Below are positions 23,100 through 34,406 of a stretch of DNA of 64,000 bases, piece by piece. The stretch lies in assembly GCF_964275005.1 (NCBI RefSeq), contig NC_092690.1, positions 10,544,010-10,608,009 of the forward strand. The letters run 5' to 3'. Below the pieces are notes generated by a model that had not been told where the DNA came from, did not search any database, and worked only from the letters and a program-made list of their open reading frames with translations. How positions within the stretch are numbered: position 1 is the stretch's first letter; every line of letters starts with the position of its first letter. The translations under genes and the position numbers were made by a program. This DNA is from Diadema setosum. Its lineage: Eukaryota; Echinodermata; Echinoidea; Diadematoida; Diadematidae.

Positions 23100-23740
23100 T
23101 GTGATGCATAATATCACTTGTATACAAATAATCTTACACAGGTGAGAGTGCGTTCGTGGAGATGTAGCGCATTCGAGGGTATTTACAATTGTGAAACATG
23201 CACGAGGCGAAGCCGAGTGCATGTTGCACTACATTGTAAATACCCGAGAGTGAGCTGCATCTCCACTAACGTCACAAACTCAAACCTGTGTATTATTTGA
23301 TTTTTGAAATGGGTCGAAAACTTAAACAGCATTTTTCATGTACCTTTGTGGGTCAATGCCAGTCAGCTACATGTAGCACTCGCTCAAAAGTCAAGATGTC
23401 CGAAGATGTTCGTCCCAAACATTTACGCACGTCGCACTCGGAAATCCCGCACATAGTACTGTACGTATGAGAGTATACGTACGCCACATGTTATGGCACA
23501 AGAAAGGCCGGCTGGCAGCCCGAACTAGAAGTTGTTTACAGGATTGACAGTGCGTAAAGTAGTGCGCAAAGCACTTGTAACAACTGATTGAGTGTGCACT
23601 GCTAGTGTAAACATTGTGACGTCAGTGACTTTACGCTTTTTTGCACGGCAGGCCGGCCCGTGCATGTTCATAAGAAAATCATGCACGCACACGTGACTCA
23701 TTTCAGTGCTTCCAATTGGCTACATTCTTGAACCCATTTG
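23100..23740. mobile_element. Composite hairpin MITE, copy 1 (part of the duplication)
   Basis: The first part is a long hairpin: GCGTTCGTGGAGATGTAGCG pairs with the inverted GAGCTGCATCTCCACTAACG around a GCACGAGGCGAAGCCGAGTGC loop. The rest runs to TTCTTGAACCCATTT. Other copies are at 51250-51838, 56640-57280 and, inverted, 31679-32262. In the better copies the second part has TTATAAAATGGGT at both ends and the hairpin part has ACAAATGATGCACAGGAT at both ends, so two MITEs appear joined and mobilised together. Confidence 0.6.
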
Positions 23741-23956
23741 GATACTGCTTGGATACTGCTTGGTAAAAGGTACTAAATGGGTGCAAGATTTAAAAGCAGG
23801 TAAACCCATTTGCACCTCTCAATCATCACTTGTGTACATGCCCTGTATGAAGGACATGTCTGTGATATTTGAAGATCAGTAATTACTGTACAGCTGAAGA
23901 TAATCAAATTCAGTGAATGTCCCCCCCCCCCACCCAAAAAAAAACAAAACAAAAAA

Positions 23957-25659
23957 CTAGAAATGTCGCTATGGCGACTGGTATGCCTCCGCCATAATGC
24001 ATGATTCTCCTAATAGGTCTATAGTACATGTGGACAATATGTGATTACATTTTCACAAAATTGGCAAAATATTAAAATGACAAGTTTGTCACAAATGTAT
24101 CGAATGTTCACCTTCCTTGACCTATGTTTAATTGGATGAATAGGAGAGCATGTATTTGGGGATTTAAGAACTTTAACTTCAACTTTGACCCTTTCATAAG
24201 TTTACACACTTGAGAGATTTTCAAGGTATGGAGTAAAAGTGCAATTTCTGTATTGAACAGTAAATTGTTATCATTTTCATCTGTCAGGCAGAACATACAT
24301 AAATATACTAAGTTTAAAGATAACTTGAGCCACTTCCGAGATATGGAGAAAAAAGTAAGTTCAGCACTTTCACTTGATCTTTGACCTTTTGACCTTTGAC
24401 CTTCTTGGCAAAAAAAAAAAAAATCCCAGAGAATATCTAGTGGGTTATACATGCATACATCAAGTTTTAAAAAAATAATCCTGCTGGCATTGCATAAATA
24501 CAGTCAACCTCGCGTAAGTCGACATAATCGGGACTGAGCAAAACACGTCGACTTACGCGAATGTCGACTTACGCGTAAGTCGACATTTTGTCGACTTATA
24601 AATGAAAACTAATTTCCCCTGTACAGAGTAAGATTTGAATATTCACCTTACTTGACCTAGGTTTAATTGGATGAATAGGAGAGCATGTATTTGGGGATTT
24701 AAGGACTTTAACTTGACTGTGACCCATTCCTAAGTTTATGCATTGAGTAATTTTCAAGGTAGGGAGAAAAAGTGCAATTTCTGTATTGAATAGTAAATTG
24801 ATACCATTTCATCTGGCCTTTGACCCTAAGATTCATACATTAATCACTGTCAGGCAGAACATGCATAAATACAAATGTATGTAGTAAGTTTCAAGATAAC
24901 TTGAGCCACTTCCGAAATATGGTGGAAAAAGCTAGTTCAGCACTTTCACTTGATCTTTGACCTTTTGACCTTTGAGGGGAAAAAAGAAAGAAAAAAAAAG
25001 GAACTTTCCAGAGAATCTCTAGTAGGTTTTACATGCATACACAAAGTGTTAAAAAAATAGTCCTGCTGGCATTTGCATAAATATGAGGGAAAAAGTAAAC
25101 TTTATAAGTGTTGCCTTTGACCTTTGACCCCATGAACCCTAAATTTTCTATATAATTACTGCCAGTCAGTACATGTATATATACTATGTTCCATTAAGAT
25201 ACCTTGAACAATTTCCAAGGTATGGAGAAAAAAAGCGAAGTTTTAATATTTTACTTGACCTTTTGACCTTTGACCTTTGACCTCATGACCCCAATCTTTC
25301 ACCAGAGAATTATAATTGGGTAATACATGTATAGACTAAGTTTCAATAAAATATCTTCTGGCATTGCATAGATATGGTGGAAATAGTGAAATTTTACATA
25401 TTTAACCTTGACCTTTTACCTTGAGCACGTGCACCCAAAATTTGATAGGCACAACTTCACTCCCTAATACACATACATGCCAAGTTTCATTAGGACACCT
25501 CAAAAGGTTTTTCAGTTACGCTGTCCACAAAATTCATTACGGATGGAAGGACGGACGGAAGGACGGACGGACGGACGGACGAAAGGACGGACGGATGGAC
25601 GGACGGACAACCCGAAAACATAATCCCTCTGGCACCACTTCGTGGCAGAGGCATAAAAA
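23957..25659. mobile_element. Family 1 Helentron-type element, copy 2, internally duplicated
   Basis: It begins CTAGAAATGTCGCTATGG with TGCCTCCGCCA, and ends with a (GGAC)n microsatellite (25545-25608) and GGCAGAGGCATAAAA. The 5' interior occurs twice (from about 24107 and from about 24640: TTCACCTTNCTTGACCTA and following), with a short pogo-like palindromic element at 24501-24610 between the two. It is inserted at the C/A homopolymer where the segmental duplication ends. Confidence 0.6.
24501..24610. mobile_element. Pogo/Tigger-like palindromic fragment
   Basis: CAGTCAACCTCGCGTAAGTC is followed by several inverted GTCGACTTACGCG units. The terminal CAGT-AACCTCG signature is typical of Tigger-like MITEs. 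It is nested within the family 1 element. Confidence 0.45.
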
Positions 25660-26234
25660 CTAGTATAAATCATGCTTGCGTCTCCTTGACTCCAATATAT
25701 GATGAGCATCTAAGTTTCCTCTCCACAAAAAAAGCCAAAATCAGAAACAACAGTATCTTAATCTGGTCAGGAACCAAAAACGAACTTTAGATAGCAAAAT
25801 CTTCCGTGAAAAGCAGGTGAAATTTACGTAAATTCAACTGATTATAACGTCATGACAAGAACCGATATTATACGCAAATTTGTTATCAAAATAAAGATCA
25901 AAGTCTGGAGAACAACTTATCGTGACTTGTAACCATAATGAATGCATGTAAACGTCGCTGCACTGTGAAAACCAAAGCCCTGTCAAACTCTCGCAAAATC
26001 TCGCACGCAAGAGACACCTTCGGAACGCAAAGATCGTCAACGAGAGTGCTGAATAAATCTTGCCGGATCGGCTCATTAGCATACGTGCTGCGGACTGACT
26101 GGTACATGTATATCACTTTCTTTGCGCGACATCTGCACTCCTGTGCAGTGCGCGAAAAAAGTTGAATGCCACGTGACACGTTTTGACCAATCACCATGCT
26201 TGAAATAGGCTAGATATTTTATAAAATAACTTAC

Positions 26235-26319
26235 ACAGCCTTCTGCACTGTGGTCCCTGAGGCTGGGAAACTGTGTGACTAAAGCCTTGGCAAGAGATGA
26301 CTTCACATCACTGGCAGGA
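26235..26319 (-). CDS. Gene A exon 5, SAMD3-like segment
   Basis: 85 bases between TTCCTTCCAG and GTAAGT. With two bases from exon A4 it reads Y-PASDVKSSLAKALVTQFP, then SLRDHSAEGC. It corresponds to gene B exon 3 (YP...FP.LKD), so gene A carries a paralogous SAMD3-like middle part. It ends in phase 0. No gene A-specific exons follow on the minus strand before gene B starts. Confidence 0.7.
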
Positions 26320-27125
26320 CTGGAAGGAAGAGAAACATGACATACAACATTAAAAGAAGCACATGCTGTGAAAGTGGAAATTTCCACGGTAAGGAAACTT
26401 TAAGGTAATCACGCAACATTAAACTAGTATGCACAAAAAAAGAGCAAGAATGTTTTAACCTGGTTTTATCCCTATGCATGTGTAAACTTTTTATTTCTTT
26501 GTTTTAAATTTTATATTTACAGATGTAAATTCCAAAAAGTAAATTCAGTTTTTGAACATTCCTTGGCCTTGGTAAAATGTAAGCAAGAACAGAGTACTGG
26601 ACATCCCAAAAGAAGGGGAAATTGGGAACCCGCCTTGAAAAAAGGTCCATGTTCTCTATAGATTTATCCCCTGTACAAGAAGAACAATTACTTTTCATGG
26701 ACAAATTCACAAGAAGTACTTTTGTTAATATGTTTTATGATTGGTAGGTGTCTACGTGCTTGAAATCACAAAATGTGTGATTGTACATGTACATGAATGC
26801 CCATGTTTTGGGGGTTTTTAATGTATATACATTTCAATGACTACAAAAAGAAAGAAAAATATTTGAACTTGATGACAGGTAATAACACTATATTTATTTC
26901 TGAAAAATTTAAGACGTGCGTACCAATAATTCATTTTGCCCCTCTGAGCGAAAAAAGAAGAAGAAAGAATCATTTACACAAACGTGTCCACTTGTATACT
27001 GTGAGGGCATGGTAACCAAATATCATTCAATGTGACTATTTTGGGCTGCCACTGATGTAGTGTAAAGTACAAATTGCCTTCAGGATGCTGTATCCTTACT
27101 GGCCACCAGGGTCCCATTTCATACA

Positions 27126-28225
27126 CAGGGTTTTCAGCCCATCAGGGAAATCAGGGAAAATTATTTTACCTTTTTCCAGTCAGGGAATTTGATAGAAATG
27201 CCTCAAATCAGGGAAAAGTCCAGGAATTTTGATTGGTCCAAAAATTGAAAGAAGTCAGTCAGACTCTGTTATATTTTGTTGCATATCAAAACAATATCCA
27301 ATGGATGACTAGCTATGGTGTTTTTTTAGTGTAGCCTCTTTGACTGCAGTACAAGTACAGCTGTAGTGCATGATCTAAATAAGGCCTCTAACTTTAAGAT
27401 GATTGTGTACACTAAGCCAACAGGGAGTAGCACCCCTTGCCTCCAGTGCTGCTTCTCTTTTCACCCCATGATAGGGGACTGGAGATTTTGTCACTCAGCC
27501 ATTCTCAGCCATTTTACCCAGTTACTGAGGACCCAGCTTCAGGTGTTTGCTTGCATTCATAGCAATAAATGAGCTTTAAATATATGTATAATGCAGAAGA
27601 AAAACATGTATATGCCTCAGCAACTGGGTTAAAATGGCTGACAAAGTTGACTATGTTTATTCATTATCGTCCCTGTATTTCTTAGATAGGTCCTGTGTTA
27701 TTGCATCATCTGCTAGAGTGACTAATTATGACCTTTTGTAAACCTGTGAATTAGCATCATGTCTTGTAAACTCAGAAAGGATTGGTTGGACAAAAAGAAA
27801 TACGAGGACTGGATTCGGGAAGTTCCTGATGGTCCAACTAAAGCTTACTGTCACATGTGTAAAAAGACAATAGACTGAAGCAACATGGGACAAACAGTGC
27901 TCACATCTCACATGAAAGGGGGAAAAACATAAACAAGTTCTTTCCCTGAAATCAGGAGCAACCCCACAGCAGTCCATCAAAGCATTCTGCAGTAACAGCG
28001 ACCAGGCTGATGCTGTGCCATCTACATTAACTCAAGACTATGAACACTCAGAAGCAAATGTCAATGCACCTCAAACTTCTGCAAGAAACACAATCACACA
28101 ATATGCCACCTCAACGGATGTCAAGAAAGCAGAAATCATCTGGGCCCTGAAGTCAGTCATGGCAAAGAGGGATAACGGGGGGACTGACCCTAGCATGTTT
28201 GTTTCCTCTTCCCGCTTCAGATAGT
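27126..28225 (+). mobile_element. hAT-like transposon 5' end with BED-type zinc finger remnant
   Basis: The left end is CAGGGTTTTCAGCCC, followed by short direct repeats of ATCAGGGAAA (27139-27235), a known arrangement in some animal hAT-like elements. From 27759 the plus strand encodes MSCKLRKDWLDKKKYEDWIR and AYCHMCKKTID, followed by SNMGQTVLTSHMKG. This is the C-x2-C...H-x-H pattern of a BED/TTF-type finger at a transposase N-terminus. One stop (TGA at 27876-27878) and a frameshift shortly after inactivate it, and the catalytic region and right terminus are not present. Confidence 0.5.
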
Positions 28226-28439
28226 TCATGTAGAGAGACGGCATGGGGACCGTTACAATATACAATGCACGTGTGTGCACACAAATTACTGCGTTTAGAA
28301 CAGACTCTGCAGAATGGGATATAGTGAAAATTTGGTTTTCAATGTTTCGTTAATCGTGTGTTTACAAGCGGTAGGTCAAGAAATTGAACCTCATTGTATC
28401 CAATCAGATTGCTTATGTTTTTCTTTATCATGGTGCACC

Positions 28440-28600
28440 AAAAATGTCCTCATTATAACCGGAATCTTGTTCTAACCGAGCTCGTTATTACTAATTCGTT
28501 TTGCCATAGGTTTACACACAATGGAAAATAGGACCGACAGGATCACCTCATTAAAAGTGGTTCCTCGTTATAACCGAAATCGTTCTTTGCCCAATGTTAT
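28440..28600. mobile_element. Tigger-like remnant
   Basis: Two oppositely placed CCTCGTTATAACCG / CCTCATTATAACCGG strings of the kind found at Tigger/pogo ends, about 120 bases apart. Degenerate; boundaries are uncertain. Confidence 0.35.
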
Positions 28601-29208
28601 GATTCCTTTTCCATGGGTAGCTGAGACAGTAGAGGATAACAAATTCACTACTGTTCTCTTTTAGTCATTCTGTGTGGCATGATAGGCTTTAGTATGTTTT
28701 CTGTAAGATAAGTTTCCAGTCCAGGCAAATTCTGGGTCCTTCAGAATGCCATGGATATTCTCCTTTCTGAAATGAAGCAATTTCACCCTGACGATGCTCA
28801 ACTGGTCAAGGGAAAGTAAAGAACAGCTGGTATGACAAACACAATTACCAGCCAGCTATATAACTCCACGCCCGACAATCCATGTGCAGAAAAAAAACAT
28901 GACACTCATAGGGATTGTTTAGGTTAACACGATGTTGCGAATTTAAAACCTGGGTAGATTTCAAGAATCTTTAAACTTTCTTATATTTACATAGGAATGT
29001 AGGGTAGTGCAAATCAGTCATCTCTCTTTGCTGGTAAACCAAGTTCATCACTAATTCACCTTGATACCAAACTTTAAGCTCATTGATTTCTGCATTCCAT
29101 CACTTTAATCTTTTAATTTTTGTTTTCTCACTACAAATTTCAGGTTACTAAATGTACTTGAAACAATTCCATAAGAAATAATACAGAGCCATGCAGCTTG
29201 TGACTTAC

Positions 29209-29351
29209 TACCAGCCATAATTCTTGACAAGATGATCGACCAGAATTCTGACCAGAGAATGTCTGACAGCAGTTGATGGTTTGTCCTCTGTCTCCAGTTC
29301 ATGCATAACACTTCGCCCGGAAGAGTGCTTCCCAAGAATATCTCTGATATC
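29209..29351 (-). CDS. Gene A exon 4, SAMD3-like segment
   Basis: 143 bases between TTCCATACCAG and GTAAGT. It encodes DIRDILGKHSSGRSVMHELE, then STAVRHSLVRILVDHLVKNYGW. This is the conserved start of the SAMD3-like body ('DV.DIL...G..LL..FE...LS...R..LV.LVV..I...G'). It leaves two bases that combine with exon A5 into a tyrosine codon, matching the family's G-x-YPS motif. It corresponds to gene B exon 2. Confidence 0.72.
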
Positions 29352-29873
29352 CTGGTATGGAAACAGAAGAAATGTGCTGACAAGTTGGAGTTATCTCACA
29401 AGTGTGTTCCTTTATCAGTTCAGACATGCAAACTGCTCTTAGCTCAAATTTTCTCTTGAAAGTAGGGTGTTAATCTTGCAAATCCTTAATTCAAACAATA
29501 TCTCACGTAAGGAATAGCAGACTTACAGAAAAGAAGAAACAAAATCTATGTAATCAGCACACATGAATAATACAGTCTGTGCTGCAACACCACAATTTTC
29601 TATAGGGACAAATCTATGTTTCATAGCTGGGATGACAAGAACTTGTATCTCATATTTTGATTAATCCCTTTTTGGGGGGATTAATTGTCAGATGATCAGT
29701 TAATAAGTGATCCCTAGTCCAAAACCTAGCTGTCTCATCCAGAAAAAAAAAAATGAAGCCACCACAGCTTGTCAAAGGAAGCGCAATCCATTTGTTACAG
29801 TGCTTTGGCTGCAATGTTTTCTCGCTCTCCTGAATATTTGACATTTTTTAGATACAAAGTTTTGTCACCCCAA

Positions 29874-30210
29874 TTGACCGATTCGGGTTCGTTGAGGGCA
29901 GCAGACATTTTATGGCACTGGGCGCAGCCATGAGCTCAAATTGCGGTGTCTCAGCCGACCCCCCCCCCCCCTGCTCTCCCCCACCCCCAGGGCAACATGT
30001 TTATCGCGCACTTGTAACAAAGGTTCGCGCACTAAGCAAGCATTCGCGCACTCAGTACGAGATGCCCATTGGCTAAAACAACCATGCATCAGTTTTTCAT
30101 TCTGCGCGCGTGAGAGGGGTGGGGAGAGAGGAGGGGGGGTCGGATGATACACCGCAGTAATGGCGCTGCCCATGCCAAAAATACACATAGCGCGTCACAG
30201 AATCGGTCAA
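29874..30210. mobile_element. GC-rich MITE beside gene A exon 3
   Basis: The ends are TTGACCGATTC and its inverse GAATCGGTCAA. The arms pair further (GGCACTGGGCGCAGCCAT against GGCATGGGCAGCGCCAT, and GTCTCAGCCGACCCCCC against GTATCATCCGACCCCCC). It lies 27 bases from the splice donor of exon A3, within the intron. Confidence 0.55.
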
Positions 30211-30236
30211 TAGCAATGTGAAGCTCACAAACTTAC

Positions 30237-30437
30237 AAACTCAGGCACAGGATCTGGCGGGAGCGAGCGATCCAAGGTTGATAGAGAGCTGGATGGTGGG
30301 TGTCCCGGAGACGGGGCAGCATTGAGGTCAGACGGAGGAGATTGAGAGTCTCCACACATTGAGTCACTGGGAGGACTTGGTAGGTCATTCACCTTTTCCA
30401 TCATGTAGGTTATCCCATCTGGCAGTTCCACTTTGAT
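30237..30437 (-). CDS. Gene A exon 3, proline/serine-rich linker
   Basis: 67 codons, phase 0 at both ends, between GTGTGTCAAAG and GTAAGT. It starts IKVELPDGITYMMEKVND, which could be the end of a beta-rich domain. It then becomes SPPSDSMCGDSQSPPSDL-type low complexity. No motif is recognised. It joins the SANT exon to the SAMD3-like exons in frame. Confidence 0.6.
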
Positions 30438-30754
30438 CTTTGACACACACAAGAGAAGAGAGACCTGTTGTTATACCTAGTGTGTCTTGTCTTGAGGCAG
30501 AAGTACATGTACAAGTGTGCTCCAACTTTTCATAAAAGATGGTGTGAGTTATCAGACTTTGGTGGCATTGAAATACGTTTGATGACAGGGATATGAAAAA
30601 CTGATCTAGCACAGTCACAAGATATATTTCCTCTTTTGATTTGATAAAGATGAATGAAACACTACACAAGAAGCTACACACATCACTTGCTAATACCATG
30701 TCATCACTGATAAAATGTCTGCATTGAATAAACAAACACTGTGAATATATCTAT

Positions 30755-31261
30755 CTACATCAAGGACTTTAATAACAACGAAAACAAACATGATATACCG
30801 TACATCACTGGCTTTTTCAGTGTCATATTGTGTGCCACATATCACCACTGAGCATACAAATCTTCATTAAAGGGGATGGCTAGTAACTGATCAGTGGGAA
30901 TGCCTGTTGGATGATTGTTCCAATTCTTGTTGGATTCATTTAAGAGTACATTATACATCTATTGTTGTGAGAAAATTATTTGCTTCAGAATGGTCTTATA
31001 TTCACATAATGTGCAGTTTAATGCCCCGTCACTGTACAGGCATGCTAACCTGGAAACATAATGTACTCTTAATGAATCCCACAGGAATTGGAACAATCAT
31101 CCCCTAGCATTCCCACTGATTCCCACTTATCAGTTACTAGCCATCCCCTTTAATGAAGATTTGTATGCTCAGTGGTGATATGTGGTACACAATATGACAC
31201 TGAAAAAGCCAGTGATGTACGGTATATCATGTTTGTGTTCGTTGTTATTAAAGTCCTTGAT
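30755..31261. repeat. Long foldback element
   Basis: Two arms of about 225 bases, nearly identical when inverted (for example ACTTTAATAACAACGAA at the left and its complement near 31240), surround a loop of about 60-90 bases. Within each arm lies AAAGGGGATGGCTAGTAACT, and a third partial copy of that motif follows at 31265-31301. No gene. It lies in the intron between gene A exons 2 and 3. Confidence 0.7.
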
Positions 31262-31678
31262 TCCACTTCCCACTGATCAGTTACTATAGCCATCCCCTTT
31301 AAGCTGCCCTTTTATAACATTACATATAAACAAATGTATGTAGGTTTCCCGAATAATTGTAATGTAGTAATAACCATGTAATGATTTTTAAAGGATGGGG
31401 TCAATTAGAGAATGATTTTGATGTCATTGTACAAACTAGGCTGAGAGTTTTAAGGTGATGACATTAGAACAGCATTATGTTTGTACTATGTATGTACAGC
31501 TGTGCAATTGCAATTGGTATCATGTGTGGTAAAAGCCTGTGCAACACACAAATTCAAATACTTTGTTTTATGTTTGATTTTGCTTAGACTTCTTTCACTG
31601 TCCGAAACATACTGTCCATTATCATAGAGAAGTATTTCATTTGAATCACATTCCAACATTCCATCACTAAGTAATTGA

Positions 31679-32262
31679 TGTTATAAAATGGGTTCAAGAA
31701 TGTAGCCAATTGGAAGCGCTGAAATGAGTCACGTGTGCGTGCATTAATTTCTCACTAACATGCACGGCCTGACTCACAATGTTTACACTAGCAGTGCGCA
31801 CTCAATCAGTTGTTACAAATGCGTCGCGCGCTACTATACGCGCTGTCAATCCTGTAAACAACTTCTAGTTCAGGCTGCCAGCCGGCCTTTCTTGTGGATA
31901 CATGTGGCGTACGTATACTCTTATACGTACATGCTCACAGTACTTTTATGTGCGGGATTTCCGAGTGCGACGTGCGGAATATGTTTGGGACGAACATCTT
32001 CGGACATCTTGACTTTTTGACTTGAGCTAGTGCTACATGTAGCTGACTGGTATTGACCCACAAAGGTACGTGAAAAATGCTGTTAGTTTTCGACCCATTT
32101 TATAAAACAAATGATGCACAGGATTATTTTGTGGCGTTAGTGGAGATGCAGCTCACTCTCGGGTATCTACAATGTAGTGCATGTTTCACAATTGTAAATA
32201 CCCTCGAGTTGGCTATACATCTCCACTAATGCACTCTATCCTGTGCATCATTTGTATATTAA
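31679..32262. mobile_element. Composite hairpin MITE, inverted copy
   Basis: Reverse-oriented copy of the element at 51250-51838, from TTATAAAATGGGTTCAAGAA to CCTGTGCATCATTTGT. Both sub-ends are preserved, so it helps define the element. Confidence 0.6.
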
Positions 32263-32697
32263 CAAGAGCTGTGTCTACAACTACAGTCAACCTTTGCTAG
32301 TGCATCAGTCATTTTGAAAGAGCTATTACAATTGTATGCAGGTACTTTATTATTACAGAATTTGTCATCACAGATGTACATTGTATCATACAGTATTAAG
32401 TAATTCAAACTGCCTTAAGACATATCAGGTAGTACAATTGCAATCATTTTCCATTGTAGTTCATCATCATTTCAACTTAATCATCGTGGTTTCAAGGCAA
32501 CATTTTATATAATGATCAAGGCACCTGCCTACATTGTAGCTCTCACAATGAAGTATGTAGTTTAAAAGTAGGAAAGTTATATTCGTTAAAATGGTTTTTT
32601 TGTGAAAATCACAGAATTTTAAGCACAAATTAAGGGACAGCCAAAAATACTATTTAATGCCAGAGATATAGCGAGGTGTTAGTGATTGGTAACCTAC

Positions 32698-33372
32698 CCC
32701 AACTGGAAAACTGTTCCTGCTTTCCTCCACACTATCATCCTCCTGATCTTCATCTGGAGGAAAGTTGTCAAATTCTGCCTGTCCTGAACTGGACATGTTG
32801 GGTCCAAAGTTCTCCCCATTCACATCAGAGTCTGCTCCAGTTTGGAGGGCTAATTTCCTGAGTAAGATTGGGTCCTCCTCTCCCAGAACAGAGTGTAAAA
32901 TTTGGTAACAGGGTCCGACTGTAATGCATCCTTTCTTCTTATTTTCTAAGCGAGCAATGCGATAATTCTGTTTGCACTGCTCGAGCTTGACTCGGAGCTG
33001 TGAAGCTGAGCGAGGGAAGCCAGCTCTATGCATGGCTTCAGACAGAGATTGGTAAACGCGAGCATCTTGTACCGTACCATCCAATCTCTCCTGTACGGCC
33101 TTACTGCTCCACTGTTTCAGAAGGAAGCGGGTCTCATGATCAGACCAGTTACTTGTAGTGCCATGACCTGCCAGCATTCCCCCTGCAGTGCTTGGTGCAG
33201 AGATCACTGAGCTGGGCTCACTGGTGGTTGGAGCACTGGGAGCAGGAGTAACATTAACAGGGACAAACCGCTGTGCAGGGGTACTAGAGGAGCTGGACGT
33301 AGTAACAAGTGAGGCTGACAAATCAGGGCTTGCCCGGCTGGAGGCAGCTGCTGATGTTCGTACAGCGGTGTG
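32698..33372 (-). CDS. Gene A exon 2, Myb/SANT-like DNA-binding domain
   Basis: 225 codons, phase 0, between GAATTCCAG and GTAGGT. The first ~85 residues are serine/threonine/proline/alanine-rich. The next ~90 form a Myb/SANT-like domain of the Myb_DNA-bind_4 (GT-1) type: NWSDHETRFLLKQWSSKAV, then VYQSLSEAMHRAGFPRSASQ, then QLRVKLEQCKQNYRIARLEN. These show the tryptophan at the start of helix 1, the 'G...S..Q...K...LK..Y' third-helix pattern and the trailing basic helix. The C-terminus is acidic (PPDEDQEDDSVEE). The product should be nuclear and DNA-binding. The domain is common in transposon-derived host factors. Confidence 0.75.
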
Positions 33373-34406
33373 CTGGAATTCATTTTGTATCAAATAAAAG
33401 ATAAATCTGTGATTTAGTCTAGTGTAATAACATTCATATATTCATGATTGACTCATAAAATAAAAAAAATCACGAGAGCCTCCTCTTATCTTGACACAAA
33501 TTCCTGAATATTTGTTATTCTTTACAAAGTCTTTAGAAAATACACCACAAAACCTTGTATGCTCTATATCGTCGCCCGTCACACGAACCGACAAATCCCT
33601 CAGGTTTGCATAAGAATGACAATTCGAGAAAATTGCGTTTGAAGTTAAAGATAATAAAAAGTTTTGGTACCTCAAAAGTGTCCTTGAATTTCCTTGTCTT
33701 AGTTTGTGTTTCAGGTTAAAGTACCTTTCATATAACTAACACTGTGAGACTTACTCGCCCCAAAGTGCTCTCATGTCTTAGTAATCATGCAATTAACTGC
33801 GATCAGCAGCCCCATGCGCATAGCGACCAGCAGTCCCATACGCATAGCGTAATCGGGCTTCGCATTGTAGCATTCAGGATCATGACAGATTTAGTATCGC
33901 AGGGTAAATGTCAACTTAAAATCCCATAAATTCGTCAATTTGAAGACTTACCAATTAAGTTGAAGTATTGAAAACAGGCTTCGGGCAACGTTTGGTTCTG
34001 TCTATAGTCTCTTTCTGTTCGAATTGATGACTGAATGTGACTCGGTCGACAGGACCTTAGGAGAGCTACACAGTACACTGAATACTACAGCCACTGCATG
34101 CGAACACATCACATGCACACAGATTTCAAATCCATGAACGGATACGATGTTTGTGTGCGCATGCACTGGCCATGGTATCCAGTGTATGTAGCTCTCCCAA
34201 GGTCCTCTCGACCGAGTCACATTCAGTCATCAATTCGAACAGAAAGGGACTATTGGCAGAACCAAACGATGTTCGAAGCCTGTTTTCAATACTTCATCTT
34301 AATTGGTAAGTCTTCAAATCGAAGAAATTTTTGGATTTTAAGTTGACATTTACCCGCGATACTAATTCTGTCATGATCCTGAATGCTACAATGCAAAGCC
34401 CCATTA

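Larger units (their letters stand above)
14188..23945. repeat. Segmental duplication, copy 1 (interrupted by insertions)
   Basis: It matches 51856-57475 in order and orientation. It contains exons B4 to B1 and 1.4 kb upstream of B1. The extra length relative to copy 2 is almost fully explained by two insertions present only here (about 17056-18125 and 18507-22592). Copy 2 instead has a private insertion at 52319-53430. The right breakpoint falls in the C/A homopolymer tract at about 23925-23956. Confidence 0.85.
26320..29208. other. Large intron of gene A
   Basis: It holds the hAT-like fragment (27126-28225), a Tigger-like remnant (about 28440-28600) and otherwise unrecognised AT-rich DNA. 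Confidence 0.45.

Noticed and set aside
25898-26197. Open frames in the moderately CpG-rich DNA at 25.9-26.2 kb as the next gene A exon
   Set aside because: No family similarity and no acceptor/donor pair in phase with exon A5; probably intronic or intergenic.
29910-30188. Proline-rich open frames on both strands
   Set aside because: They fall entirely inside the GC-rich MITE 29874-30210 and its C/G homopolymers.
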